DNA of 57,715 bases from CAZMGT01 sp964565895. Its GTDB lineage: Bacteria > Armatimonadota > Zipacnadia > UBA1398 > CAZMGT01. The notes beneath the pieces were generated by a model that was not told where the DNA came from, searched no databases, and saw only the letters and a list, made by a program, of their open reading frames with translations. Position numbers and translations under genes: made by a program. The DNA lies in assembly GCA_964565895.1 (NCBI GenBank), contig CAZMGT010000018.1, forward strand, positions 1 to 57,715, in the 5' to 3' direction. Shown here piece by piece: positions 16,693 through 24,728 of the stretch; the first letter of the stretch is position 1, and the number at the start of each line of letters is the position of its first letter.

Positions 16693-18009
16693 GTGGCGTG
16701 GGAGAAGAGGATTTCCCGCAGAAAGTTTCTTGGCGAACTTGGGCGCAGAGCAGCGGGCTTTGGCGTAGGGCTTGCTGCCGCGCAAGGGATCATGCGCAGC
16801 ACTTCCCGCGCGCAGGAGACGGGCAAGCTCCCGCCTAGTGAGCGGCTTGTGCTTGGGTTCATTGGCCTCGGGGGCAAGGGCACGGGGCACCTGCGCAGCT
16901 TCGTGAACATGCCCGAATGCTCCGTAGCCGCGGTGTGCGATGTGCACAAGCAGCGGCGCGAGCGCGCAGCGGAAATCGTCGCTCGCGCAGGGGGAAAAGC
17001 CGCCGCCTACGACGACTTTCGCAGGGTAATCGAGCGCGCGGACATCGACGCCGTGGTCATTGCCACACCCGACCACTGGCACGCCCTGCCCATGGTCTAC
17101 GCTTGCGAGGCGGGCAAGGATGTGTATGTGGAGAAGCCCCTGGCCCTGACCATTGCCGAGGGGCAAAAGATGGTCCAGGCGGCGCGGCGGTATAACCGCG
17201 TTGTTCAAGTGGGGACGCAGCAGCGCGCGGGAAACCATTTTCGCCACTGCGTAGAGCTTTTGCGCTCGGGCCGGCTGGGGCAGATTAAGTTTTGCCGGAC
17301 GTGGTTTGGCGCGCGGAGCGGGGGCGGCTGGCCGGCCGACGAACCCCCGCCCCCTGAGCTTAACTGGGACCTCTGGCTGGGCCCCGCGCCCTATGTCCCC
17401 TATAACCCCGCGCGGTTTTTTAACTTTCGCATGTTCTGGGACTACTCCGGCGGCATGCTTACCGATTGGGGCACGCACCTGATCGACATCATCCAATGGG
17501 GCACGGGCGAGGACGCCCCTATTTACATCGAGGCTCGCGGCAGCTACGCCGACGACGGCATCTACGAGGTGCCCGCGACGATGGAGGTCGTCTATACCTA
17601 CCGCACGTTTACCATGATCTGGACGCAGCCCCCACCGGATCCCCTGCCCCTAGGCCGGCCGGGGCACGGGATGTACTTCGAGGGCACCAAGGGCCGGCTG
17701 TTTGTGGACCGCAGGGGGTATATTGTCGAGCCCGAGGAGCTCGACCAAGAGCCTCTCGGGCCGAATGACTTTCACCTCCCCCGGGTGCCCAGCCATACCG
17801 CGGAGTGGGTGGAGTGCGTAAAGACGCGCAAGCGCCCCACGAGCGACATCGCCGTGGGCCACCGCTCGACAAGCACCCCGCACTTGGGCAACATTGCCTT
17901 TCGCCTGGGGCGCAAGCTGCACTGGGACCCGGAAAAAGAGCAGTTCGTAGACGACTCCGAGGCCAATCGCTGGCTGGCCAAGCCCTATCGCGCCCCGTGG
18001 CACCTCTAG
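16693..18009 (+). CDS. Tat-exported Gfo/Idh/MocA family oxidoreductase
   Basis: Seen: 438 residues from the GTG at 16693, chosen because GGGAGG and GAAGG sit just upstream and the twin-arginine signal RISRRKFLG then falls at residue 6. The Rossmann motif GFIGLGGKGTGH (about 55-66), VIATPDHWH (about 122-130) and the family signature EKP (147-149) are all present, followed by the C-terminal alpha/beta domain with TDWGTHLIDIIQWG. Known: the family oxidises or epimerises sugars and inositols with NAD(P); members such as glucose-fructose oxidoreductase are exported by Tat with the cofactor bound. It is flanked by two paralogous HEAT-repeat genes, the downstream one 28 bp away. Inference: it oxidises a sugar released by the neighbouring enzymes, for example to a 3-keto form. 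Confidence 0.88.
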   Translation: MAWEKRISRRKFLGELGRRAAGFGVGLAAAQGIMRSTSRAQETGKLPPSERLVLGFIGLGGKGTGHLRSFVNMPECSVAAVCDVHKQRRERAAEIVARAGGKAAAYDDFRRVIERADIDAVVIATPDHWHALPMVYACEAGKDVYVEKPLALTIAEGQKMVQAARRYNRVVQVGTQQRAGNHFRHCVELLRSGRLGQIKFCRTWFGARSGGGWPADEPPPPELNWDLWLGPAPYVPYNPARFFNFRMFWDYSGGMLTDWGTHLIDIIQWGTGEDAPIYIEARGSYADDGIYEVPATMEVVYTYRTFTMIWTQPPPDPLPLGRPGHGMYFEGTKGRLFVDRRGYIVEPEELDQEPLGPNDFHLPRVPSHTAEWVECVKTRKRPTSDIAVGHRSTSTPHLGNIAFRLGRKLHWDPEKEQFVDDSEANRWLAKPYRAPWHL

Positions 18010-18037
18010 CCAAGGGCCAGCCACCCGGAAAGGAGAC

Positions 18038-20146
18038 ATGGCCATGCGGCTTAGCGCAAAAACCGTTTGCTGTGCGTTTGCTTTTGCCTTATCCCTTGCG
18101 CTGGTCGCGGCGGGCCTTGCCCGCGCGCAGGAGGCGCCGCTTGAGCAGTGGCTCGCTCGCCTCGCCAGCGCCGACGCTGCGACACGCAAGCAGGCCTGGG
18201 AGGAGGCGCCGCAGTATGGCGCGGCGGCCGTTTTGCCGCTGGGCAGGCTCCTGCGCAGCGAGGACCCGGCCGTCGCGCGCGCGGCGCGGCTTGCCCTCGA
18301 GGCCATCGTCGCTTCCGCCACGCGGCCCGGCGCCGAGGAGGAGCGCGCAGCGACGAGCCGCGCCCTGGCCAAACTGATCCTCGGCAAAGCGTCGCGCACT
18401 GTGCGCGCGATGGAAATTAGGCTTCTCGCCCTGGTCGGGCGCGAGGAGGCCGTGCCCGCGCTTGCGCAACTGCTGCGCGACCCAGAGCTGCGCGAGGACG
18501 CCCGCCAGGCATTGGAGCGCATTCCCTGCGCCGCGGCGGAGCGGGCGTTGCTCGACGCCCTGCCCTCGGCCTCGGCGGAGTTTAAGTGCGCGCTGATCTA
18601 CGCCCTCGCTGCGCGGCGGGCCAATGATGCCGTGCCCGCGTTGCTCCAGGCTGCGCGCAGCGCCGAGCTTGGCGTGCGGCTTGCCGCGCTACGCGCTTTG
18701 GGAGAGATCGGCGACCTGCGCGCGGCGGAGCTTTTGGCAAGCGCCGCCTCGCAAGCGTCCGGCGAGGAGCAGAGAGTCGCCGCGGACGCTTACCTGCGGC
18801 TCGCCGATGCCATGCTTGCCGCAGGGGAAACAGACCGAGCGCGCCGGGCGTATGAGCTCGTGCTCTGCGCCACACCATCGCCGAGCCAGCGCATCGCTGC
18901 GCTTCGCGGCCTCGAAGAGATCGCCGACCCACAGTCGCTGCAGGCGATCGTGCGTTCGCTTGAGGTTGCGGACCCGCTATTCTTGCGGTTGGCCATGGGG
19001 TTAGTAGACAAGCTCGCGGGCAAGGAAGCGACGGGGCTTTTGCTCCAAGCGGCAAAGCGCGCGCAGCCCGAGGCGCGTGCCGCAATTCTGCTCGCTTTGG
19101 CGGGGCGCGGCGCGCGCGAGGTTGTTCCCGCGCTGCTTGCCGCGCTGGAGGGGCCGGAGGATGTGGTTAAGATTGCCGCGGCGCGGGGGTTGGGAATGCT
19201 AGCTGCTCAGGAGGCGGAGGAGCGGCTGCTCGCCCTTGCCGAGGGCGCGAGTGGCCCCGTGCGCGAGGCGGCGCTCGCGAGCTACCTTGCCTTGCTCGAA
19301 AAGCAGCGCGAGGAGAAGAAGCGCGCCGCGGATTTGGTCGCTAAGTATAACCGCGCGCTGGAGCTCGCCACGCGTGACGAGGAGCGTATTATTGCGCTGC
19401 GCGCGTTGGCTGAGTTTGCCGACCCGTCCTCGCTCGCGCTTGTTGAGCCGCTTGTCTTGCGCGAGCCCCCTCTGCCCGAAGCGCTTGAGGCTTATGCGAA
19501 AATCGGCCTTGCCCTGGCTGGCGAAAAGCCGGAGGGGGCAAAGCGCGTTTTGCTCGCCGCGCTGCGCCGCGGGGTCTCGCGCGGCTTGGCCAGCCAATGC
19601 GCGAGCGCCTTGCGCAAGCTCGGCGTAAAGCGCGACTTTGCCCGCGAGGCAGGGTTTGTTACCGAGTGGTATCTTGTTGGCCCGTTTTCCAGCAAAAACC
19701 GCAGCGGCTTCGCCAAAAGGTTTCCTCCGGAGCAGGGCGTGGATGTTCGCGCGGAGGTGAACTTTGACGGCCGGGTGCTGCGCTGGCGCAAGCATCGCAC
19801 AAACGACGTGCAGGGGATAATCAACTTTCGCTCCCTGTTTACCGAAAAGCAAAACGTTGTCGTCTACGCCTACGCTGAGGTCGTCGTCCCGCGCGAGCAA
19901 AGCGTGCTTTTGAAAATCGGGAGCGACGACTCAGTTAAGTGCTGGGTTAACGGCAAGCTCGTCCACGAGCATGAAGTAACGCGGCCTGTGCGGGTGGACG
20001 ACGACGTGGTTTCGGCGAAGCTCGCCGCGGGGAAAAACGAGCTTTTGGTAAAAGTGGTCCAGGAGCGCGGGCAGTGGGGGTTCTGCCTGCGTATCACCGA
20101 CCCTCAGGGCAACCCTGTGGCGTTTACCCAGCCCGCGACGGAGTGA
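18038..20146 (+). CDS. Secreted HEAT-repeat protein with C-terminal beta-sandwich (paralog 2)
   Basis: Seen: 702 residues from an ATG with AAGGAG 4 bp upstream. The signal peptide is residues 1-30 (AFALSLALVAAGLARAQ). HEAT-type repeats fill about residues 33-530 (AVPALAQLLRDPELREDA, VPALLQAARSAELGVRLAAL). The C-terminal domain begins GFVTEWYLVGPF and has LLKIGSDDSVKCWVNGK and LLVKVVQERGQWGF, matching paralog 1 strand by strand. Known: similar layouts accompany Gfo/Idh and ThuA-type genes in planctomycete-like genomes, but no function is established that I can name. It follows the Gfo/Idh gene closely and ends at a strong terminator. Inference: an extracytoplasmic binding or scaffold protein dedicated to the same pathway. 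Confidence 0.82.
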   Translation: MAMRLSAKTVCCAFAFALSLALVAAGLARAQEAPLEQWLARLASADAATRKQAWEEAPQYGAAAVLPLGRLLRSEDPAVARAARLALEAIVASATRPGAEEERAATSRALAKLILGKASRTVRAMEIRLLALVGREEAVPALAQLLRDPELREDARQALERIPCAAAERALLDALPSASAEFKCALIYALAARRANDAVPALLQAARSAELGVRLAALRALGEIGDLRAAELLASAASQASGEEQRVAADAYLRLADAMLAAGETDRARRAYELVLCATPSPSQRIAALRGLEEIADPQSLQAIVRSLEVADPLFLRLAMGLVDKLAGKEATGLLLQAAKRAQPEARAAILLALAGRGAREVVPALLAALEGPEDVVKIAAARGLGMLAAQEAEERLLALAEGASGPVREAALASYLALLEKQREEKKRAADLVAKYNRALELATRDEERIIALRALAEFADPSSLALVEPLVLREPPLPEALEAYAKIGLALAGEKPEGAKRVLLAALRRGVSRGLASQCASALRKLGVKRDFAREAGFVTEWYLVGPFSSKNRSGFAKRFPPEQGVDVRAEVNFDGRVLRWRKHRTNDVQGIINFRSLFTEKQNVVVYAYAEVVVPREQSVLLKIGSDDSVKCWVNGKLVHEHEVTRPVRVDDDVVSAKLAAGKNELLVKVVQERGQWGFCLRITDPQGNPVAFTQPATE

Positions 20147-20170
20147 GCGCCGGCGCGCAAGGCAAGCGAA

Positions 20171-20204
20171 AAAACGGCGCGCTAGACGGCGCGCCGTTTT
20201 TTTT
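20171..20204. terminator. Bidirectional Rho-independent terminator
   Basis: A perfect 12-bp stem (AAAACGGCGCGC at 20171-20182 and GCGCGCCGTTTT at 20189-20200) with a 6-nt loop is followed by further T on the plus strand and by an A/T run on the minus strand. It ends the HEAT paralog 2 transcript and can also stop the opposing tRNA transcript. Confidence 0.92.
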
Positions 20205-20207
20205 CTC

Positions 20208-20283
20208 TGGTGGCGAGACCCGGGATCGAACCGGGGACGCCGGGATTTTCAGTCCCGCGCTCTACCAACTGAGCTATCTCGCC
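20208..20283 (-). tRNA. tRNA-Phe (anticodon GAA)
   Basis: The minus strand folds into a 76-nt cloverleaf with acceptor GGCGAGA/TCTCGCC, discriminator A and encoded CCA. The anticodon loop CTGAAAA gives GAA. The D arm has AGCTCAGTTGGTAGAGC and the T arm GGTTCGATCC. Confidence 0.96.
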
Positions 20284-20303
20284 AGCCCTAGCTCGCGCCA
20301 GTG

Positions 20304-20333
20304 ATGATAGCGAAACACCGGCCGCAAAGTCAA
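20304..20333 (-). promoter_or_regulatory. Promoter-like site upstream of tRNA-Phe
   Basis: On the minus strand TTGACT (20333-20328) and TATCAT (20309-20304) are 18 bp apart, in the 57-bp gap between tRNA-Val and tRNA-Phe. tRNA-Phe may therefore be transcribed on its own as well as by read-through from tRNA-Val. Confidence 0.55.
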
Positions 20334-20340
20334 CGGAAAG

Positions 20341-20417
20341 TGGTGGGCGGAGCGGGATTCGAACCTGCGACCTCCTGCTTGTAAGGCAGGCGCTCTCTCC
20401 AACTGAGCTATCCGCCC
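20341..20417 (-). tRNA. tRNA-Val (anticodon UAC)
   Basis: The minus strand gives a 77-nt cloverleaf: acceptor GGGCGGA/TCCGCCC, discriminator A and encoded CCA. The anticodon stem-loop is CCTGC CTTACAA GCAGG, anticodon TAC. The T arm GCAGGTTCGAATCC is standard. Confidence 0.96.
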
Positions 20418-20428
20418 AACCGCCCGCT

Positions 20429-20434
20429 ATTATA
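20429..20434 (-). promoter_or_regulatory. -10 box of the tRNA-Val/tRNA-Phe unit
   Basis: A perfect TATAAT on the minus strand (20434-20429) ends 11 bp before the mature tRNA-Val 5' end. The matching -35 region is poor, so only the -10 element is called. Confidence 0.55.
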
Positions 20435-20502
20435 CCCGATTTTGCGCGGCGGATACAGGGCGGGCGGCCGCCGCTGGCGCTCGGCTCTGCGCTTTGCTTT
20501 GC

Positions 20503-21990
20503 CTAAAGCTTTGGCGCCGGCGGCCGCTCGGCAAGCTTCTGCTCAAGCTTGTGCTGCAGCTCGGCGACAAGCGCCGCGTATCGCCGTTCGCCTGCTAAGT
20601 TGCGCTCCTCCTTCGGGTCGTCCTCCAGGTCGTAAAGCTCCCAGGGTGGCGGCTCGCCTCGTTTGACGAACCCGCTATAGGTCATTAGCTTATACCGCCC
20701 CTGGACGATCATTTTGTCGGCAAGGTCTGAGTAGGCGACGTTTTTCCAGTTCCTTTCCGTCCCGCGCATTAGCCCAACAAGCGACTTGCCTTGGATCCCC
20801 TCGTATACCGGTATCCCGCACAGGTCTAGTATCGTGGGCATAACGTCGGTAATCTCGACAATGTCGCTGATGATTCTTCCCCGCTCAAACCCCGGAGCGC
20901 GGATGATCAGCGGGATGCGCGTGGACCCCTCGTACATTATCCCCTTAAACACACGCCCCTTGTCCCCCATCATATTTCCGTGGTCGGCGACGAACACGAC
21001 AATGGTGTTGTCCGTAAGCCCCAGGTCGTCCAGCGTCTGCAATACGCGCCCGCAGTGGGCGTCGACCATGGTGCAACTGCCGTAGTAGTGAGCCATTAGC
21101 GGGCGGAGATAGTTCGGGTCGCAAATGTAGTGCCGCAGTTGCTTCCAGTTGGTAATGGAGGCGATTTTCGCCTTAACTTTCGCCTCAAGTTCCGGCGAAA
21201 GCTTGGGGAGGATCATGTCCTCGGGCTTGTACATCGTGGCATAGGGCTCGGGGATGACATAGGGGCTGTGCGGCTTGAGCATGCTGCAGAAAAAGAACCA
21301 GGGTTTGTTCTGTTGCGCATGCTGCTTGATAAAGGCGATCGCTTGGTCGGCGCACCATGCTGTGGGAAACTCCTCGTCGGGGACGAGGGCGGTGCCGATG
21401 CTGTAATGGGCGGGGTCGGGCTTAACCATTGTTTCCGGAACGCCAACTGCGGCGACGTTTACCTTAATCTCGGGGTGCTTTTTCTTAATCCAATCGTCGT
21501 AAGACAAGCCGTTTGGGGGAAAGCCGGGGTCGTTTGCCCGAAACATGCGATACCACTCGATGCCCCGCGCGCCGGCGCCGATGAGATGGAGCTTGCCCGC
21601 CATTCCCGTAGCGTATCCGTGCGCCTGCAAGATATAGGGCAGGGTTACCTCGTTAGGATGCGGCGCGACGTTGTTCCTAACCACCCCATGCACCTGCCGA
21701 TAGCGCCCGGAGAACAGCGACATGCGTGCCGGCGAGCATACGGGCGAGACGGTATATGTGCGCGGGAAATAGCACCCTTGGCGGGCGAGCTTGTCTAGGT
21801 TTGGCGTGGCTACAATGGGGTGGCCAGCGACCCCCAAACAGTCCCAGCGCATCTCGTCGACCATGAGAATAAGCACGTTCGGGCGCTTGTTGCCCTGCGC
21901 CGCGGCAGGCTCGTGCTTCGCCCCGAGCACGCTTGCCCCGGCAAGCGCCCCTGCGACAGACTTTAAAAACCGCCGTCGGGTAATGGCCAT
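20503..21990 (-). CDS. Tat-exported type I sulfatase (sulfatase 1)
   Basis: Seen: 495 residues from the ATG at 21990, which has GGAGGTG upstream; a TTG 21 bp earlier is less likely. The Tat signal is ITRRRFLKS with a following hydrophobic stretch. The metal-binding start PNVLILMVDEMRWD leads to the sulfatase signature VCSPARMSLFSGR, where Cys85 would be oxidised to formylglycine (CxPxR). Further conserved parts are GKLHLIGAG, FFFCSMLKPHSPY and FVADHGNMMGDKG. Known: such enzymes hydrolyse sulfate esters of carbohydrates or other organic sulfates in the periplasm or outside. It is the third gene away from the lyase and directly upstream of nothing on its strand except the tRNA genes. The sialidase-like gene ends 56 bp upstream and is probably co-transcribed. 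Confidence 0.92.
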   Translation of the reverse strand: MAITRRRFLKSVAGALAGASVLGAKHEPAAAQGNKRPNVLILMVDEMRWDCLGVAGHPIVATPNLDKLARQGCYFPRTYTVSPVCSPARMSLFSGRYRQVHGVVRNNVAPHPNEVTLPYILQAHGYATGMAGKLHLIGAGARGIEWYRMFRANDPGFPPNGLSYDDWIKKKHPEIKVNVAAVGVPETMVKPDPAHYSIGTALVPDEEFPTAWCADQAIAFIKQHAQQNKPWFFFCSMLKPHSPYVIPEPYATMYKPEDMILPKLSPELEAKVKAKIASITNWKQLRHYICDPNYLRPLMAHYYGSCTMVDAHCGRVLQTLDDLGLTDNTIVVFVADHGNMMGDKGRVFKGIMYEGSTRIPLIIRAPGFERGRIISDIVEITDVMPTILDLCGIPVYEGIQGKSLVGLMRGTERNWKNVAYSDLADKMIVQGRYKLMTYSGFVKRGEPPPWELYDLEDDPKEERNLAGERRYAALVAELQHKLEQKLAERPPAPKL

Positions 21991-22046
21991 CGCTCGTTCG
22001 CACCTCCGCAAGCGACCTTTGCCCCCCTGTTCGAAAGGCCGCGCGC

Positions 22047-23438
22047 CTAGTCCTTCGGCACCTCAAGGTCGGCAAGCCACTCCTCGGTAATGCGCTTGCC
22101 GACGAGAAAAAACTTGCGGTCCGGATGCCACAGGACGAAGTTGCCCGCCCTTTTCGTTACGCTGCAGTAAACGCCGATGTCGATTCTGTTCAACGGCCCG
22201 ATGCCCACGCCGTCGTTGTCCATAAACAGCTTGGACCGGCTAAACCAAATCGGCTGCTCGGCGTGCGGGCGAAACTCACCCAAAGCGATAAACGCCGGGC
22301 GACGGTTGCGCCGAGTGTCTTCCGGCCGGCAGCCTTCAAAGCGCCCGTCGTTGTTGTGGTGCAGCAAAATGTAGCGCCCGGGCGAAAACTCGTATATCGG
22401 GCAGCAGCACAGGGGCTGGAGAATGGGCCGGCCATGGTCGCGCCGGAGCAACGGCCGCGGGGCGCACCATGTCTGGCCATCGTCGGAGGACAAGCTATAC
22501 CAGATATAGCCGGTCATCGTGCGCATGGTGCAAAACAGCCTGCCGTCGGGCAGGCGCACGATGCTCGGCTCCTGGGCCACGCTTAGCCGGGGGTTAGCGT
22601 AGTGCGGGACGCGCAGCGCGCGCTTGCCCCAGGCGAAAAAGCTGAGGCGAATGTCCCGCGGCTCGGGGTTCTCGTCAATGTTCTCAAAGCGCATAAACTC
22701 AACGACCGACTCCCACGCCGTCCAGGACTTGTTGTGCGGCGGCGTGCGCACGGCCTTGCTTGCCCAGCGCGTATAGCCCACATACCACCGGCCGCGCAGG
22801 TCTCTCATTGGCTTTTGCCACACGACCCAGTTCGGCGGCACGCGCGGGTCGGGATGATCATAGGGGCTGCGGGGCATGGGGATCGTCTGCGGCGTGGACC
22901 ACGTCTTGCCCATGTCGTCGGAGTAGACGCAGTCCATTGTTCCCGTGTGCTGGGCTATCACGTCGGTTATTCCCTGGTATTGGTTGTAAATCACGTAGAT
23001 GCGCCCCGAGCGAGAGATAACGGGAAAGCCCCAGCTTGCCATGTGTCCTTCGCCCGGGCGCGAGGGGCCGGCGATCTTTCGCGGCGCAGACCACGTCCGC
23101 CCCTCATCCGTAGAGCGGGCGAACATAATCCGGTGGTCGCCCGCGCCCTCGTAGCTGCTTTGCGTCCACACGGCGATAAGCGAGCCGTCTGGCCCGTCGA
23201 AGACGAGGAAGTGCTCGTTGCCCGTGTCGTGCGTCGAGCCGTCCAAGCTGCGTGGGACGTAGACGACATAGTCGGGCTTTGTGCGCATTAGCTCGCGGGC
23301 CAGGATCTCGCTCACGCTTTCCCCCAGCGCCGGCGGCGATAACGCGACAACGCAGAGCGCTGCGCAGCAAAGGCCAGCGCCAACGCGGCGCCCCGCATGC
23401 GCCCCTCGCTCGTTCGCGCGCGAGACGTTCTCGACCAA
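22047..23438 (-). CDS. Secreted BNR-repeat protein, sialidase-like
   Basis: Seen: about 463 residues. The start is taken as the TTG at 23438 because AAAGGAGG lies 9 bp upstream; the longer open frame begins at 23495 without such a site. A signal peptide follows (LCCAALCVVALSPPALGE). Three Asp-box motifs of the SxDxGxTW type are visible: STDEGRTW, SDDMGKTW and SSDDGQTW, as expected of a six-bladed beta-propeller. Other propeller parts include FLVFDGPDGSLIAVW and YVGYTRWASKAV. Known: the fold covers exo-sialidases and also many glycan-active or unknown proteins, so sialic acid specificity is not shown. The arginine triad cannot be placed confidently. It is probably co-transcribed with sulfatase 1. 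Confidence 0.8.
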   Translation of the reverse strand: MVENVSRANERGAHAGRRVGAGLCCAALCVVALSPPALGESVSEILARELMRTKPDYVVYVPRSLDGSTHDTGNEHFLVFDGPDGSLIAVWTQSSYEGAGDHRIMFARSTDEGRTWSAPRKIAGPSRPGEGHMASWGFPVISRSGRIYVIYNQYQGITDVIAQHTGTMDCVYSDDMGKTWSTPQTIPMPRSPYDHPDPRVPPNWVVWQKPMRDLRGRWYVGYTRWASKAVRTPPHNKSWTAWESVVEFMRFENIDENPEPRDIRLSFFAWGKRALRVPHYANPRLSVAQEPSIVRLPDGRLFCTMRTMTGYIWYSLSSDDGQTWCAPRPLLRRDHGRPILQPLCCCPIYEFSPGRYILLHHNNDGRFEGCRPEDTRRNRRPAFIALGEFRPHAEQPIWFSRSKLFMDNDGVGIGPLNRIDIGVYCSVTKRAGNFVLWHPDRKFFLVGKRITEEWLADLEVPKD

Positions 23439-23645
23439 CCCGACCACCCTCCTTTCAGGCAGCGCAGCCCTCGGCGAAATTTTTGCGCGGGGCAAAGCTT
23501 CGCGCCGCGCACGAAAAAGCCTTGGCGTGCGGCCCAGCTAAAAGGACAGGTCTTGCCTTGCTCCGGGCAGAACAGCGCGAAAAGCAGCGAGTCTAGAGGG
23601 TAAAGCGGTTCGTATCTCTAGCCCGGGAGATGGGAGGCGGTTTAC

Positions 23646-24650
23646 GTGGGCAGGTGGGTGGCGCGAATGCGCTGCGATGTCCGTTTTGCTGGCTGGCTTT
23701 TGTGCTTCATGATGCTTGCTGCCTGCCTTGCTGTGCAAGCGGGCGCGGCCGGCGCTGGTGGGGGGGCAAAAGGGCCCGCCCTGCGCCGCGCGGGCGTGGC
23801 TGCCCCCGGCCAGGCGCGGCGGCAAAGGGCCGTTCCGAACGATGTGGAGCTCATTCGCGACGTCGTGTTCGGCACGGGCGGGGGGCGCGAGTTGCGGCTA
23901 AACATTATTCGCCCGAAAAACCCGCCGCAAAAGCCCATGCCCGTTGTTGTCTGGATACACGGCGGGGCGTGGCGCGCAGGGACGAAGGAGGGCCTGCGCA
24001 CCGTTCCCCTCGCCCAGCGCGGATACTTTACCGTGAGCATCGAGTACCGCTTAAGCCAAGAGGCGATCTTTCCCGCGCAGATTCACGATTGCAAGGCGGC
24101 CATCCGCTGGCTGCGCGCGCACGCGGAGCAGTACAACATCGATCCCGAGCGTATCGGGGTCTGGGGCGCCTCTGCCGGCGGGCACCTCGCCGCTCTGCTG
24201 GGCACCTCGGCCGGCGTGGCGGAGCTTGAGGGCGAGGGAGGCTGGGCTGAGTTCTCCAGCCGCGTCCAAGCCGTATGCGATTTCTACGGGCCGACGGACT
24301 TCCCCAAAATGGGCGGCTGGCACAACTTGCCCAACTCGCCCGAGCACCAACTCATCGGCGGCAGTTGGGAGGAGAAGGCCGAGCTTGTGCGCCTTGCCAA
24401 CCCCATTACCCACGTCACTCCGGACGATCCGCCGTTTCTCATCGTGCACGGCGAGGAAGACCGCACGGTCCCCATAAACCAGTCGGAGATGCTCTACCAA
24501 GCGCTTAAGAAGGCCGGCGTTGAGGTGACGTTTGTGCGCGTGCAAAACGGCGGCCATGGGTTTAAGGGAAACTGCAAGCCCACCCCGCAGGAGATAACGC
24601 AAATGGTGATTGAGTTTTTCGACAAGCACCTGCGCGGCGGGGTGCAGTAG
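23646..24650 (+). CDS. Secreted alpha/beta-hydrolase esterase (BD-FAE/lipase-like)
   Basis: Seen: 334 residues from the GTG at 23646 with GGGAGG about 8 bp upstream. A signal peptide (WLLCFMMLAACLAVQAG) is followed by an Ala/Gly-rich linker. The catalytic fold begins near residue 66, with the oxyanion motif IHGGAW (104-109), the nucleophile GASAG (Ser176), Asp272 in HGEEDRTVP and His304 in NGGHGF. Known: this arrangement is that of carboxylesterases such as acetyl-xylan or feruloyl-type esterases and related hydrolases. It precedes sulfatase 2 and the GH30-like gene on the same strand with short gaps, so they look like one operon. Inference: removes acyl groups from the glycan so the other enzymes can act. 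Confidence 0.87.
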   Translation: MGRWVARMRCDVRFAGWLLCFMMLAACLAVQAGAAGAGGGAKGPALRRAGVAAPGQARRQRAVPNDVELIRDVVFGTGGGRELRLNIIRPKNPPQKPMPVVVWIHGGAWRAGTKEGLRTVPLAQRGYFTVSIEYRLSQEAIFPAQIHDCKAAIRWLRAHAEQYNIDPERIGVWGASAGGHLAALLGTSAGVAELEGEGGWAEFSSRVQAVCDFYGPTDFPKMGGWHNLPNSPEHQLIGGSWEEKAELVRLANPITHVTPDDPPFLIVHGEEDRTVPINQSEMLYQALKKAGVEVTFVRVQNGGHGFKGNCKPTPQEITQMVIEFFDKHLRGGVQ

Positions 24651-24728
24651 GGCCGGCGGGAGGGCCAGCTGTGCGCTGGCCGCAAGCGCCGGCGGCAGAC
24701 AGCATTAAACGCGAGGGGAGTGAACGCC

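Noticed and set aside
22047..23438. True sialidase (neuraminidase)
   Set aside because: Asp boxes show the beta-propeller fold only; I could not place the arginine triad or the nucleophilic tyrosine, and no sialic acid catabolism genes are nearby.
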